From Gemmobacter caeruleus (GTDB lineage: Bacteria > Pseudomonadota > Alphaproteobacteria > Rhodobacterales > Rhodobacteraceae): a DNA stretch of 47,675 bases. This document shows, piece after piece, positions 8,456-17,788 of the stretch. The DNA lies in contig NZ_VKKX01000044.1 in assembly GCF_008271655.1 (NCBI RefSeq), positions 1 to 47,675 of the forward strand. The letters run 5' to 3'. How positions within the stretch are numbered: the stretch's first letter is position 1; the number at the start of each line of letters is the position of its first letter. The notes beneath the pieces were generated by a model. That model saw only the letters and a program-made list of their open reading frames with translations, was not told the DNA's origin and made no database searches. The position numbers were made by a program, and so were the translations under genes.

Positions 8456-9604
8456 ATGCAGGTTTCAAGTCGGTCTCTGGTTGATCCCTTCATCGTGATG
8501 GACGTGATGGAGCAGGCGCGCGCGCTGGAATCGGCCGGGCGCAGCATCATTCATATGGAGGTGGGCCAGCCGGGCACACCCGCGCCGCAGGGCGCGTTGA
8601 CGGCACTGGCGGCGCAGATGCAGGCCGGGCCGCTGGGCTATACGGTGGCGCTTGGCCTGCCGGAACTGCGGGCGGGGATCGCCGCGCTTTATCGCCGCTG
8701 GTATGGCGTCGATCTGAACCCGGAACGGGTGGTGGTCACGGCGGGGTCATCGGCGGCTTTCCTGCTGGCCTTCACCGCGCTCTTCGACGCGGGCGACCGC
8801 GTGGGGCTGGGCGAGCCGGGCTATCCCAGCTATCGCCAGATCCTCAAGGCGCTCAGCCTTGAGGCCGTGGGCCTGCCGGCGGCGCCGCAAAACCGGCTGC
8901 AACCCGTGCCGGCCGATCTGGCGGGGCAGGATCTGCAAGGGCTGATCGTGGCCAGCCCCGGCAACCCCTCGGGCACCATGCTGGGCCACGAGGCGCTGGC
9001 GGCGCTGATCGGCCATTGCGCCGAACGCGGCATCAAGTTCGTCTCGGACGAGATCTATCACGGGCTGCATTACGGCGACCGCGCGGTCAGCGCGCTGGAA
9101 ATCAGCGACGATGTCTATGTGATCAACAGTTTCTCAAAATATTTCAGCATGACGGGCTGGCGTATCGGCTGGATGGTGGTGCCCGAGGATCATGTCCGCG
9201 TGGTCGAACGGCTGGCGCAGAACATGTTCATCTGCCCGCCCCATGCAAGCCAGATCGCCGCGCTGGCCGCGCTCGATTGCATCGACGAGCTGGAGGCCAA
9301 CCGCGCCGTCTATGCCGAAAACCGCCGCCTGATGCTGGAGGGGCTACCGCGCGCGGGGTTCGACCGGATCGCGCCGCCGGACGGAGCCTTTTACATCTAT
9401 GCCGATGTGTCGGGCCTCACCGACAATTCACTGGCTTTCGCGGCCGAGCTTCTGGAACATGCGGGTGTGGCGGTGACGCCGGGGCTTGATTTCGATCCGC
9501 GGCGCGGGGTGCAGACCCTGCGGTTTTCCTATGCGCGGGCGACGGCCGACATCGCCGAGGGGCTGCGGCGGTTGCAGGATTACATGGCGCGGCGCCGGGG
9601 ATGA
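8456..9604 (+). CDS. Class I/II pyridoxal-phosphate aminotransferase
   Basis: A 382-residue fold-type I aminotransferase. The cofactor lysine is Lys228 in the motif SFSKYFSMTGWRIGW, and the SPGNPSG turn near residue 166 and the SDEIYHGL motif near 198 are the usual cofactor contacts. The C-terminal arginine that binds the substrate carboxylate lies in LRFSYARA. The enzyme moves an amino group between an amino acid and a 2-oxo acid; the donor cannot be told, though aspartate or aromatic substrates are common in this group. Its TGA overlaps a possible ATG of the amidase gene. Confidence 0.9.
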   Translation: MQVSSRSLVDPFIVMDVMEQARALESAGRSIIHMEVGQPGTPAPQGALTALAAQMQAGPLGYTVALGLPELRAGIAALYRRWYGVDLNPERVVVTAGSSAAFLLAFTALFDAGDRVGLGEPGYPSYRQILKALSLEAVGLPAAPQNRLQPVPADLAGQDLQGLIVASPGNPSGTMLGHEALAALIGHCAERGIKFVSDEIYHGLHYGDRAVSALEISDDVYVINSFSKYFSMTGWRIGWMVVPEDHVRVVERLAQNMFICPPHASQIAALAALDCIDELEANRAVYAENRRLMLEGLPRAGFDRIAPPDGAFYIYADVSGLTDNSLAFAAELLEHAGVAVTPGLDFDPRRGVQTLRFSYARATADIAEGLRRLQDYMARRRG

Positions 9605-9636
9605 GGGGCGCGCGCGGAACGGAAAGGGCGGGCGCG

Positions 9637-10836
9637 ATGCGCGCGGGGCAAGGGCTGCTGGCGCTGCTGCTGGCGATCTGGGCGATGGTGCTGCCGGCGG
9701 TGGCGCAGGATCTAACGGCGCTGGCGCGGCTGTTGCCCGAGGCGAGCCGGATCGAGGGCGATGCCGGCGGGATCACGCTGTCGCTGGGGCTCAGCCAGCC
9801 GGTGCCGTGGCGGGCGCGGCTGATGGACGATCCGCCCCGTCTGGTCATGGATTTCCGCGAGGTGGATTGGCAGGGTCTCGACAAGGTGCCGCAGACCGGG
9901 CCGCAGGGCCTGCGCGCGGGCACGCTGCGGCCGGGCTGGTCGCGGCTGGTGGCGCTGTTGCCGGGGCCGATGAAGATCGCCTCGGCGGGCATGGCGACCG
10001 AGGGGCGGACCCAGGTGACCGTCGATCTGGCGCCGACCTCTGCCGAGGATTTCGCCGCGCGTGCCGCCGCGCCGGAATCGCCCGACTGGGCGCTGCCGCG
10101 CCCCGCCGACCTGCCCAAGGCCGAGCCGCGCCATGACGGCACGCTGGTCGTGGTGCTGGATCCCGGCCATGGCGGCATCGACCCGGGGGCGGAGCGTGAC
10201 GGGGTCAAGGAGGCCGATCTGGTGCTGGCCTTTGCGCGCGAGTTGAAGGATCTGATGATGCGCGACGGCGATACGGTCGTGGTGCTGACCCGCGACGAGG
10301 ATGCCTTCGTGCCGCTGGAAACCCGTATCTCGGTCAGCCGGGCGGCGGGGGCGGATGTGTTCCTGTCGCTGCATGCCGATGCGATTGCCGAGGGCGAGGC
10401 CGTGGGTGCCACGGTCTATACGCTGTCGGATGCCGCCTCGGACGAGGCGGGGCGCACGCTGGCCGAGCGGCATGACCGGGCCGACCTGCTGGCGGGCGTC
10501 GATCTGACCGAACAGGATGACATGGTGGCGCGGGTGCTGATGGACATGGCCCGCACCGAGACCGCGCCGCGGGTCGAGCGGCTGGCCGAGGCGCTGGTGC
10601 AGGCGATCCGGGGGGCGGATCTGCGCATGCATCGCCACCCGCATCAGGAGGCGGGGTTTTCGGTGCTGAAATCGCCCGATATCCCCTCGGCGCTGCTGGA
10701 ACTGGGCTTTCTGTCGTCGGAGCGCGATCTGAAGCGGTTGCAGGATCCGGCCTGGCGGGCGGCAATGGCGGGCGCGGTGCGGCTGGGGCTGCGGGCCTGG
10801 GCCAAGGATGAGGCCGCGCGGGCAGGGGTGCAATAG
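9637..10836 (+). CDS. amiC: N-acetylmuramoyl-L-alanine amidase with AMIN domain
   Basis: A 399-residue exported zinc amidase that cuts the peptide from muramic acid during daughter-cell separation. A signal peptide covers about residues 1-24. An AMIN domain follows (about 30-145), which binds septal peptidoglycan, then the Amidase_3 domain (about 165-390) with DPGHGGIDPGA (first zinc His), SLHADA (second zinc His) and the catalytic Glu in LLELGFLS. I chose the ATG at 9637 because GGAAAGGG stands 8 bases before it; an in-frame ATG at 9601 overlaps the preceding stop and is possible. It is followed by a hairpin, an intergenic repeat and then the PBP1A gene. Confidence 0.92.
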   Translation: MRAGQGLLALLLAIWAMVLPAVAQDLTALARLLPEASRIEGDAGGITLSLGLSQPVPWRARLMDDPPRLVMDFREVDWQGLDKVPQTGPQGLRAGTLRPGWSRLVALLPGPMKIASAGMATEGRTQVTVDLAPTSAEDFAARAAAPESPDWALPRPADLPKAEPRHDGTLVVVLDPGHGGIDPGAERDGVKEADLVLAFARELKDLMMRDGDTVVVLTRDEDAFVPLETRISVSRAAGADVFLSLHADAIAEGEAVGATVYTLSDAASDEAGRTLAERHDRADLLAGVDLTEQDDMVARVLMDMARTETAPRVERLAEALVQAIRGADLRMHRHPHQEAGFSVLKSPDIPSALLELGFLSSERDLKRLQDPAWRAAMAGAVRLGLRAWAKDEAARAGVQ

Positions 10837-10865
10837 GCCCCGCCTGCGGCGCGGGAGGACGGGCG

Positions 10866-10890
10866 CCGGAGGGGTTTTGCACCCCTCCGG
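10866..10890 (+). terminator. GC hairpin after amiC
   Basis: CCGGAGGGGT (10866-10875) and ACCCCTCCGG (10881-10890) pair perfectly around TTTGC. No U tract follows at once; a dispersed intergenic motif begins two bases later. It may stop transcription or protect the 3' end of the mRNA. Confidence 0.6.
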
Positions 10891-10891
10891 A

Positions 10892-10927
10892 CCTCCCCGC
10901 AGGATATTTTAGAACAGATGAAAGGGG
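10892..10927 (+). repeat. Dispersed intergenic motif, copy A
   Basis: The stretch holds CCCCGCAGGATATTTTAGAA followed by CAGATGAAAGGGG. The same pattern (CCCCG-AGGAtATTTgga-aacAGAtgaa-gggg) is seen at 27116-27146 and, on the other strand, at 36428-36462. Each copy lies just downstream of a gene and of a GC hairpin, in the sense orientation of that gene. Confidence 0.7.
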
Positions 10928-11041
10928 CAGGCGGGAAGGTGCCCAAAAGGGCCATTTTCCCCCGGCCTTGTGTTTTGACCTTGATGCCCTTTGCGCCTAT
11001 ATGGGGGCATTCAGGCGCAGGGTAGCGGCGGGAGTGCGGGC

Positions 11042-13588
11042 GTGACGCGGTTCATCGGGTCCTTTATCGGGGCCATCTTCACCTTTCTGACGCTCGGGCT
11101 GTTGTTCGGGGCGCTGTCCATCGGGGCGGTGTTCTGGATGTATTCGCGCGATCTGCCCAGCTATGAGAGCCTGAACCAGTACAAGCCGCCGATCATCAGC
11201 CGCATCTATGACGGCGAGGGGCGGATGATCGACGAATTCGCCGAGGAGCGGCGGCTTTTCGTGTCGATCGAGGATATTCCCGATGTGGTGAAGCAATCCT
11301 TCATCAGCGCGGAAGACAAGAATTTCTATACCCACAAGGGTTTTGACGTGCTGGGCATGGCCTCGGCCGCCAAGGATGCGCTGACCGGATCGCGGCTGCG
11401 CGGCGCCTCGACCATTCCGCAGCAGGTGGCGAAGAATTTCCTGCTTTCGGGCGACCGCACGGCCGAGCGCAAGATCAAGGAACTGATCCTTTCGACCCGG
11501 CTGGTCGATGCGCTGCCCAAGGACCGGATTCTGGAACTCTATCTGAACGAGATCTATCTGGGGCAGAACAGCTATGGCGTGGCGGCGGCGGCGCTGACCT
11601 ATTTCAACAAGTCGCTGTCGGAACTGACGCCGAACGAGGCGGCGACGCTGGCCTCGATGCCGCGCGAGCCGGCGCGGTCGCATCCGGTGCGCGACCATGA
11701 CAAGGTGATGACCCGTCGCAATGCCGTGCTGCGCGAGATGCGCGACAATGGCTATATCAGCGATGCGACCTATCAGTCGGAAATCGCGCAGCCGCTGAAA
11801 TCGGTGCAGAACGGCGATTATCCGGCTTTCCGCACCACGCTGCCGCCGCGCAACTATTTCACCGACGAGATCCGGCGCCAGCTTTCGGGGAATTTCGGCC
11901 AGAAGGAGTTTTTCTCGGCCGGTTTCGCCATTCGCGCGACGGTGGACCCCGATCTTCAGGCCGCCGCCGCCAAGGCGCTGCGGCAGGGGCTGGAGAAATA
12001 TGACCGCGGGCAGGGCGTGTGGCGGGGCACCGGCAAGCGGATCGAGGTGGGCGCGCTTGGATCCGAGGCGGCCTGGCGCGAGGCGCTGGCCAAGACCGAG
12101 GTGCCGCGCGACATCGAGGGCTGGCATCCGGCGGTGGTGCTGAGCCTGGGCGACAGTGCGGCGCGGATCGGCATCGAGGGGGTGGACGAAGACGCGGACG
12201 GCCATTTCATCCCGGCCGAGGACGTGCAATGGGCGCGCAAGCGGCTGGCCGATGGCAAGCTGGGCAAGAAGGCCCGTGTGGCCGCCGACCTGCTGGAGCC
12301 GGGCGACGTGGTGCTGGTGCGCGCCATGACCAAGGATGAGGATGGCAGTTTCCTGCGCTGGACGCTGCGTCAGGTGCCCGAGGTGCAGGGCGCCTTCATG
12401 GCGATGGATGTGAATTCGGGCCGCGTGCTGGCGATGCAGGGCGGCTATTCCTATCAGGCCTCGGAACTGAACCGCGCCAGCCAGGCGATGCGCCAGCCGG
12501 GTTCGAGCTTCAAGCCGCTGGTCTATGCGGCGGCGCTGGACAGCGGCTTTGCCCCCAATACGATCGTGGTCGATGCGCCGATCGAGGTGAACACGCCGCA
12601 GGGCCTGTGGCGGCCCAAGAACGCCTCGAACAAGTTCTATGGCCCGACGCCGCTGCGCACCGGGATCGAGCAGAGCCGGAACCTGATGACCATCCGCGTG
12701 GCGCAGGAAATCGGCATGGAGACCGTGGCGGGCTATGCCGAACGCTTTGGCATCTATGATCGGATGAACCCGTTCCTGTCCAACGCGCTTGGCGCGCAGG
12801 AAACCACGCTGCTCAAGATGGTGACCGCCTATGCGATGCTGGCCAATGGTGGCGAGCGGGTGGAGCCTACCCTGGTGGACCGGGTGCAGGATCGTTATGG
12901 CAAGACCGTCTACAAGCATGATCCGCGCCAATGCGCCGATTGCGCGGCGCCGATCCTGCGGGCGGGCGAGGCGCCCAAGATCACCTCGACGCGCGAACGG
13001 GTGATCGACCCGATCACCGCCTATCAGATCACCTCGATGATGCAGGGGGTGGTGCAGCGCGGCACGGCGCGCGGGATCAACCTGCCGGTGCCGGTGGCGG
13101 GCAAGACCGGCACGACCAATGACGCCAAGGATGTGTGGTTCATCGGCTTTACCTCCAACATCGCGGCGGGCTGCTATATCGGCTATGACAACCCGCGCAC
13201 CCTGGGCGGCAAGGCCTCGGGCGGCGGGCTGTGCGGGCCGGTGTTCGAGAGCTTCATGCGCACGGCGATCAAGAAATATGGGGGCGCGAAATTCGCGGTG
13301 CCGCCGGGTGGCTATTTCGTCAAGATCGACCGTTTCAGCGGCGCGCGCCTGCCCGACAGCGCACAGGGTGACAATGTGATTTCGGAATATTTCCGCGAGG
13401 GCGACGATCCTTCGGGCGGCGGCATCTTCGTCGATGGCGGCTTTGCCATGGGCGAGAACCTGCCCTTGTTCGCCGTGGGCGAAACCGATGGCGGGGCGGC
13501 GCAGATCACCACCTCGACCGGGCAGACCCGGATCATCCCCAAGAAGAAGGCCGATTTCGGCACGCTGTCCTCGGGCGGTCTTTACTGA
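11042..13588 (+). CDS. mrcA: Penicillin-binding protein 1A, bifunctional
   Basis: An 848-residue class A penicillin-binding protein that polymerises glycan strands and cross-links the peptides. It has one N-terminal membrane segment (about 5-35), a family 51 glycosyltransferase domain with EDKNFYTHKG and GASTIPQQVAKN, and a transpeptidase domain with PGSSFK (SxxK serine), SRN and KTGTTND. An inserted OB-like region lies between the two. I start at the GTG at 11042, preceded by GGGAGTGCGGG; a TTG at 10991 would add 17 residues without a better ribosome site. It follows amiC, so a builder and a splitter of peptidoglycan are neighbours. The symbol follows the E. coli name. Confidence 0.95.
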   Translation: MTRFIGSFIGAIFTFLTLGLLFGALSIGAVFWMYSRDLPSYESLNQYKPPIISRIYDGEGRMIDEFAEERRLFVSIEDIPDVVKQSFISAEDKNFYTHKGFDVLGMASAAKDALTGSRLRGASTIPQQVAKNFLLSGDRTAERKIKELILSTRLVDALPKDRILELYLNEIYLGQNSYGVAAAALTYFNKSLSELTPNEAATLASMPREPARSHPVRDHDKVMTRRNAVLREMRDNGYISDATYQSEIAQPLKSVQNGDYPAFRTTLPPRNYFTDEIRRQLSGNFGQKEFFSAGFAIRATVDPDLQAAAAKALRQGLEKYDRGQGVWRGTGKRIEVGALGSEAAWREALAKTEVPRDIEGWHPAVVLSLGDSAARIGIEGVDEDADGHFIPAEDVQWARKRLADGKLGKKARVAADLLEPGDVVLVRAMTKDEDGSFLRWTLRQVPEVQGAFMAMDVNSGRVLAMQGGYSYQASELNRASQAMRQPGSSFKPLVYAAALDSGFAPNTIVVDAPIEVNTPQGLWRPKNASNKFYGPTPLRTGIEQSRNLMTIRVAQEIGMETVAGYAERFGIYDRMNPFLSNALGAQETTLLKMVTAYAMLANGGERVEPTLVDRVQDRYGKTVYKHDPRQCADCAAPILRAGEAPKITSTRERVIDPITAYQITSMMQGVVQRGTARGINLPVPVAGKTGTTNDAKDVWFIGFTSNIAAGCYIGYDNPRTLGGKASGGGLCGPVFESFMRTAIKKYGGAKFAVPPGGYFVKIDRFSGARLPDSAQGDNVISEYFREGDDPSGGGIFVDGGFAMGENLPLFAVGETDGGAAQITTSTGQTRIIPKKKADFGTLSSGGLY

Positions 13589-13680
13589 CCGCCCGGCGCC
13601 GGCGGGCCGATGGCTTGCCCCGCGTCGCGGCTGCTTGTATGAAGCCGCGCTAGAGCCCCAAGATCGACGGAAGAACCGAT

Positions 13681-14808
13681 ATGCGCGCCGAAACCCAGAC
13701 CCAGGCCGAGGCCATCCGCAAATCGCTGGCGCTTTTGGCGCAGCGCATGGATTACGAGACTGCTCCGCACCGGCTGGAGGAGTTCAACGCCATGATCGAG
13801 GATCCGAACCTGTGGAACGACCCCGCCAAGGCGCAAAAGCTGATGCGGGAGCGGCAGATGCTGATGGATGCGCTTGGCACCTTCCGTCTGATCGAGAGCG
13901 GCTTGCGCGACAATCTGGAGCTGATCGAGCTCGGCGAGATGGAGGGCGATGCCGAGATCGTCGCCGAGGCCGAGGCCGGGATCAAGGCGCTGGTCGCCAC
14001 CGCGCGGGAGAAAGAGCTGGAGGCGCTGCTGGATGGCGAGGCCGACGGCAATGACACCTTCCTGGAAATCAACGCGGGTGCCGGCGGCACCGAAAGCTGC
14101 GACTGGGCCAGCATGCTGGCGCGGATGTATACTCGCTGGGCCGAAAAGAAGGGCTACAAGGTCGAATTGCAGTCGATCTCCGAGGGGGAGGAGGCCGGGA
14201 TCAAGTCGGTCGCCTACAAGATCAGCGGGCCGAACGCCTATGGCTGGCTGAAATCGGAATCGGGCGTGCATCGGCTGGTGCGGATTTCGCCCTATGACAG
14301 CGCGGCGCGGCGGCATACGTCGTTTTCGTCGGTCTGGGTCTATCCGGTGGTCGATGACAATATCGAGATCGAGGTTCTGCCGCACGAGATCCGCATCGAC
14401 ACCTATCGGTCCTCGGGCGCGGGCGGGCAGCACGTCAACACCACCGACTCGGCCGTGCGGATCACCCACCTGGCCACCAATATCGTGGTGACCAGTTCGG
14501 AAAAATCGCAGCACCAGAACCGCGACATTGCCATGAAGGCGCTGAAATCGCGGCTTTATCAGATGGAGCTGGACAAGCGCAACGCCGCGATCAACGCCGC
14601 GCATGAGGCCAAGGGCGATGCCGGCTGGGGCAACCAGATCCGTTCCTATGTGCTGCAACCCTATCAGATGGTGAAGGATCTGCGCACCGGGGTCGAAACC
14701 TCGGATACGCAGGGCGTGCTGGATGGCGATCTGGATCGCTTCATGCAGGCGACGCTGGCGATGGATGTGGCCGGCAAGAGCCGCGCCGAGGCGACCGCCG
14801 AAGACTGA
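13681..14808 (+). CDS. prfB: Peptide chain release factor 2
   Basis: A 375-residue release factor for UGA and UAA stop codons. Gly248-Gly249-Gln250 in [17 protein letters not shown] is the catalytic motif for peptidyl-tRNA hydrolysis. The codon-recognition region reads [18 protein letters not shown]. The frame is continuous from the ATG, so this gene lacks the programmed +1 frameshift at an early UGA found in E. coli prfB. It starts 92 bases after the PBP1A stop. Confidence 0.97.
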   Translation: MRAETQTQAEAIRKSLALLAQRMDYETAPHRLEEFNAMIEDPNLWNDPAKAQKLMRERQMLMDALGTFRLIESGLRDNLELIELGEMEGDAEIVAEAEAGIKALVATAREKELEALLDGEADGNDTFLEINAGAGGTESCDWASMLARMYTRWAEKKGYKVELQSISEGEEAGIKSVAYKISGPNAYGWLKSESGVHRLVRISPYDSAARRHTSFSSVWVYPVVDDNIEIEVLPHEIRIDTYRSSGAGGQHVNTTDSAVRITHLATNIVVTSSEKSQHQNRDIAMKALKSRLYQMELDKRNAAINAAHEAKGDAGWGNQIRSYVLQPYQMVKDLRTGVETSDTQGVLDGDLDRFMQATLAMDVAGKSRAEATAED

Positions 14809-14952
14809 TCCGTTCAACGGACCGGCGCGGGTACTTTCCGCGCATCCCGCAGCGGGCCGGTGCCCGACCTGCGCCGCATGACATGCAATGCAGAAACCTC
14901 TTTGCGCCGTGCGACCGCCATGGCTAACCTGCCCGCAACAGGGGAGGACATG

Positions 14953-15726
14953 ATGTCGCAGACAGAGACCGCCGGGGGGCATGTGCCCGAAATCAACACG
15001 GTCAGTTTCGGCGACCTGCGGGCCGCGCTGGCGGCGGGCTGGCGTGATTTTCTGCGCGCGCCGCTTTACGGTTTCGGCTTTTCGCTGGTCTATGTGCTGG
15101 GCGGCTGGCTGGTCTTCTGGGCGCTGACCACCAAGGGCCAGCTGTGGTGGACCCTGCCGGCCAGTGCGGGCTTTCCCATTCTGGGGCCGTTCATCGCCTG
15201 CGGTTTCTACGAAATCTCGCGCCGGCTGGAGGCGGGCGAGCCGCTGGACTGGGGCGGTATCGCCGGGGTGATCTTTCGCCAGAAGGACCGGCAGATCCCC
15301 TCGATGGCGGCGGTGATCGTGATCTTTTTCCTGTTCTGGAACTTTCTGGCCCACATGATCTTTGCGCTGTTCCTGGGCACGGTCTCGCTCACCAACATCA
15401 CCTCGTCGCTGGAGGTCTTCGCGACGCCGAGCGGGATGCTGATGCTGGCGATCGGCACGGCGATCGGTGCGGTGATCGCGACGCTGCTGTTCGGGCTGAC
15501 GGTGGTCAGCCTGCCCTTGCTGCTGGATCGCGAGGTGGATTTCGTGACCGCCATGCTGACCAGCCTGGGGCTGGTGCAGGCCAATCCGGTGGTGATGCTG
15601 GCCTGGGGCGCACTGATCGCGGTCGGGCTGTTTCTGGGCATGTTGCCCGGCTTTCTGGGCCTGTTCGTCGTGCTGCCGCTGTTTGGCCATGCCAGCTGGC
15701 ATCTGTATCGCCGCGCGCTGGCCTGA
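14953..15726 (+). CDS. DUF2189-type integral membrane protein
   Basis: A 257-residue protein with about six hydrophobic segments (for example GFGFSLVYVLGGWLVFWAL, MAAVIVIFFLFWNFLAHMIF and the last one ending FLGLFVVLPLFGHASWHLY). The pattern GDLRAALAAGWRDFLRAPLYG before the first segment is typical of DUF2189 (predicted integral membrane proteins, sometimes mislabelled cytochrome oxidase subunit). Two ATGs lie at 14950 and 14953; GGGGAGGA ends five bases before the second, which I prefer. An in-frame ATG at 14860 adds 31 residues with no ribosome site. Function unknown. Confidence 0.85.
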   Translation: MSQTETAGGHVPEINTVSFGDLRAALAAGWRDFLRAPLYGFGFSLVYVLGGWLVFWALTTKGQLWWTLPASAGFPILGPFIACGFYEISRRLEAGEPLDWGGIAGVIFRQKDRQIPSMAAVIVIFFLFWNFLAHMIFALFLGTVSLTNITSSLEVFATPSGMLMLAIGTAIGAVIATLLFGLTVVSLPLLLDREVDFVTAMLTSLGLVQANPVVMLAWGALIAVGLFLGMLPGFLGLFVVLPLFGHASWHLYRRALA

Positions 15727-15740
15727 GCGCGCAACGCAAA

Positions 15741-15761
15741 AGGCGCCCCGCGGGGGCGCCT
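15741..15761. terminator. GC hairpin between convergent genes
   Basis: AGGCGCCCC (15741-15749), loop GCG, GGGGCGCCT (15753-15761). AAA precedes it on the left, which gives a U tract for transcripts from the right (bactofilin); the plus-strand side lacks a clear U tract. Confidence 0.75.
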
Positions 15762-15785
15762 GTGTATTCTCACGCCGTAATGGCG

Positions 15786-16262
15786 TTAGTCGGCTTTCGG
15801 CCCGGCAATCGCCTTCACGCCATTCAGCGGGTCGTCCTGACGCTGCACCGAGCCTTCGAAATGGGCGCCCGATTCGATGGCGATGGTCTTGTGGATGATG
15901 TCCCCCTCGACCCGCGCGGTGGAGGTGAGGCGCACCTTCAACCCGCGCACGCGGCCGATGACGCGGCCATTGACCACGATATCGTCGGCCACGATCTCGC
16001 CCCGGATGGTGGCGGTTTCGCCCACGGTCAGCAGATGGGCGCGGATATCGCCCTCGACCGTGCCTTCGACCTGGATGTCGCCGGTGGTTTTCAGATTGCC
16101 GACCACGGTCAGATCCGAGGACAGGACCGAGGCATTGGGCTTGGCCTTCACCGCCGTCCCGAAATCCATCGCGGGTTTGGTGGCGGGCAGCTCCGGGGCC
16201 TTGGGCTTGTCAGCCTCGACCTGTTTCGGACCGGGTTCGTTGATTCTGGATTTAGAAAACAT
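15786..16262 (-). CDS. Bactofilin (polymer-forming cytoskeletal protein)
   Basis: A 158-residue bactofilin, a protein that assembles into membrane-associated filaments without nucleotide. Residues 1-45 are a Pro/Lys-rich disordered tail. Residues 45-135 form the right-handed beta-helix, seen as short repeats with alternating hydrophobic residues (LTVVGNLKTTGDIQVEGTVE, then EIVADDIVVNGRVIGRVRG). The C-terminal tail is short. Its ATG lies inside the 3' end of the M23 peptidase gene (11-base overlap), so the two are coupled. In Caulobacter, Helicobacter and others bactofilins position cell-wall enzymes, including M23 peptidases, which fits this pairing. Confidence 0.93.
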   Translation of the reverse strand: MFSKSRINEPGPKQVEADKPKAPELPATKPAMDFGTAVKAKPNASVLSSDLTVVGNLKTTGDIQVEGTVEGDIRAHLLTVGETATIRGEIVADDIVVNGRVIGRVRGLKVRLTSTARVEGDIIHKTIAIESGAHFEGSVQRQDDPLNGVKAIAGPKAD

Positions 16263-17586
16263 CGCTTGCTGCCTTGATGAAGGTCATCGGGTTGACCGGG
16301 CGGCCTCCGACATGAACCTCGTAGTGAAGGTGGGTGCCGGTGGACCGGCCTGAATTGCCCATATCACCGATCCGGTCGCCGCGCGATACCCTTTGGCCGA
16401 CGGAAACGCGGATTTGAGACATGTGACCATACAACGTCTCCAGGCCGAAGTCATGGCGGATCTGCACCATGCGGCCATAGCCATTGCCCCAGCCGGCCTT
16501 GACCACGACGCCGTCGGCGGTGGCATAAAGCGGCGTGCCGTAGCTGCCGGCGAAGTCGAGCCCGGCATGCATTCGGGTGCCCGCACCCTTGGGATCGTTG
16601 CGATAGCCAAAGCCCGAGGTGAAGCGGTAATTGCCCGAGGGGATCGGGTTGGCGAAGGGCGCCTTGACCGAAGCGAGCCGGTAAAGGTTCATCCGGTCCA
16701 GCCCTTGCAGGATCACATTGGCGCGGCGTTCGTCCTGGGTCAGCGTGCTGCCCTTGGTGGAGACGATGGGCATCAACGGACCGCCCTGACCGGAATAGCC
16801 GCGGCGCACCTGATCGAGCAGATTGTCCGGCGACATGCCGGCGGCGCTGAACATGCGGTCAAGCGGCTCCATCGAGACGGTGATCGCCTCTTCCAGCCGG
16901 GCAAAGATCGCGTCGTTGCGCAGCTCAAGTTCTTCCTTCGACCGCTGGATCGCATCGGCCTCGTCGCGGGCGGCACCGGCCATCTTGACCATCTCGTCGC
17001 GTTCGCGCGCGGTCTGGCCCAGCGTGCCGGCCATGATCGACACCGTGGCCAGCGCATCGCGCGCGCGGCCGAGTTCGGTGGCGCCGCCCTGCGCGGTCAG
17101 TGCCGTCGTGGTGCGGTCGAGCGCGGCGCGGGCCTCGTCGCGTTCCAGGATGGTGCGGCGCAGCGTGTTCTGGATCACGTCGATGCCGGTCTCCAGCTCC
17201 TTGCGGCGATCCTCCGAGGCCAGCAGCCGGCCCTGCATGTCGCTCACCTCGGTCAGGGCGAGGTTGAAGCGTTCCTGCGCGCGCGATGCCTCTTCGGCCC
17301 GCAGGTCGCGGTCATTTGACAGGGCGGTCAGGCGTTGTTCGAACAGTTGTTGCTGCATCACCGCCTGATCGGCATCCGACCCGGCGGCGATGCTGTCCAT
17401 CAGGATGATCGAGGTGGCGATGATGGTCCAGGCCGTGAGCAACCCGCCAGTGCTGAGCAGCACCGCCTGGGTCAGCGGACGCAGCCGGATGAAACGGGTG
17501 CCTTCGTCGGATTTGAGAAACAACCGCTGTTCGGGCAAACGGGCTTCGAGGGCGGCGTTGATCCGATAGGCAAGTCGTGTCAGCAC
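16252..17586 (-). CDS. M23-family endopeptidase, membrane-anchored with coiled coil
   Basis: A 444-residue peptidoglycan endopeptidase. One membrane anchor at about 42-64 is followed by a long coiled-coil (about 75-235, rich in Glu, Arg and Ala) resembling DUF5930, then a catalytic M23 domain (about 320-435). The zinc ligands His340 and Asp344 (RMHAGLDFAG) and His421 in HLHYEV are present, as is His388 in YGHMS, so the enzyme should be active, unlike the EnvC/NlpD-type degenerate forms. It is first in an operon with the bactofilin, suggesting a filament-guided wall hydrolase. The spacer upstream (17587-17788) holds its promoter. Confidence 0.93.
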   Translation of the reverse strand: MLTRLAYRINAALEARLPEQRLFLKSDEGTRFIRLRPLTQAVLLSTGGLLTAWTIIATSIILMDSIAAGSDADQAVMQQQLFEQRLTALSNDRDLRAEEASRAQERFNLALTEVSDMQGRLLASEDRRKELETGIDVIQNTLRRTILERDEARAALDRTTTALTAQGGATELGRARDALATVSIMAGTLGQTARERDEMVKMAGAARDEADAIQRSKEELELRNDAIFARLEEAITVSMEPLDRMFSAAGMSPDNLLDQVRRGYSGQGGPLMPIVSTKGSTLTQDERRANVILQGLDRMNLYRLASVKAPFANPIPSGNYRFTSGFGYRNDPKGAGTRMHAGLDFAGSYGTPLYATADGVVVKAGWGNGYGRMVQIRHDFGLETLYGHMSQIRVSVGQRVSRGDRIGDMGNSGRSTGTHLHYEVHVGGRPVNPMTFIKAASDVF

Positions 17587-17697
17587 GAGGCGGTTTCCCC
17601 AACTCTGGTTCGGGCGCGGTGGCGCGCCGTTTCTGCTTCCCGTGCCGTGGCGCCGGGGCGGCGGCTCTGTGGCTGCCTTCTCAGGGCAAGTGATTAC

Positions 17698-17713
17698 CGG
17701 CCCCTAGGGGCCG
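17698..17713. promoter_or_regulatory. Perfect 16-bp palindrome upstream of the M23/bactofilin operon
   Basis: CGGCCCCTAGGGGCCG is a perfect palindrome about 112 bases before the M23 start. It could be an operator or part of a transcript end for the DUF455 side. In DNA this rich in G and C such palindromes may arise by chance, so the call is weak. Confidence 0.3.
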
Positions 17714-17788
17714 CCCGCAACATTTTTGGGCGCGCTGCGGGCGAAAATTGCCAAAGGCAAACGGATTTCGGCAAGTTGTTGCCGACGA

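Noticed and set aside
17698-17713. CGGCCCCTAGGGGCCG as a strong operator for the cell-wall operon.
   Set aside because: Kept only as a weak feature. It matches no known operator, is GC-rich, and is over 100 bases from the gene start, so no functional claim is made.
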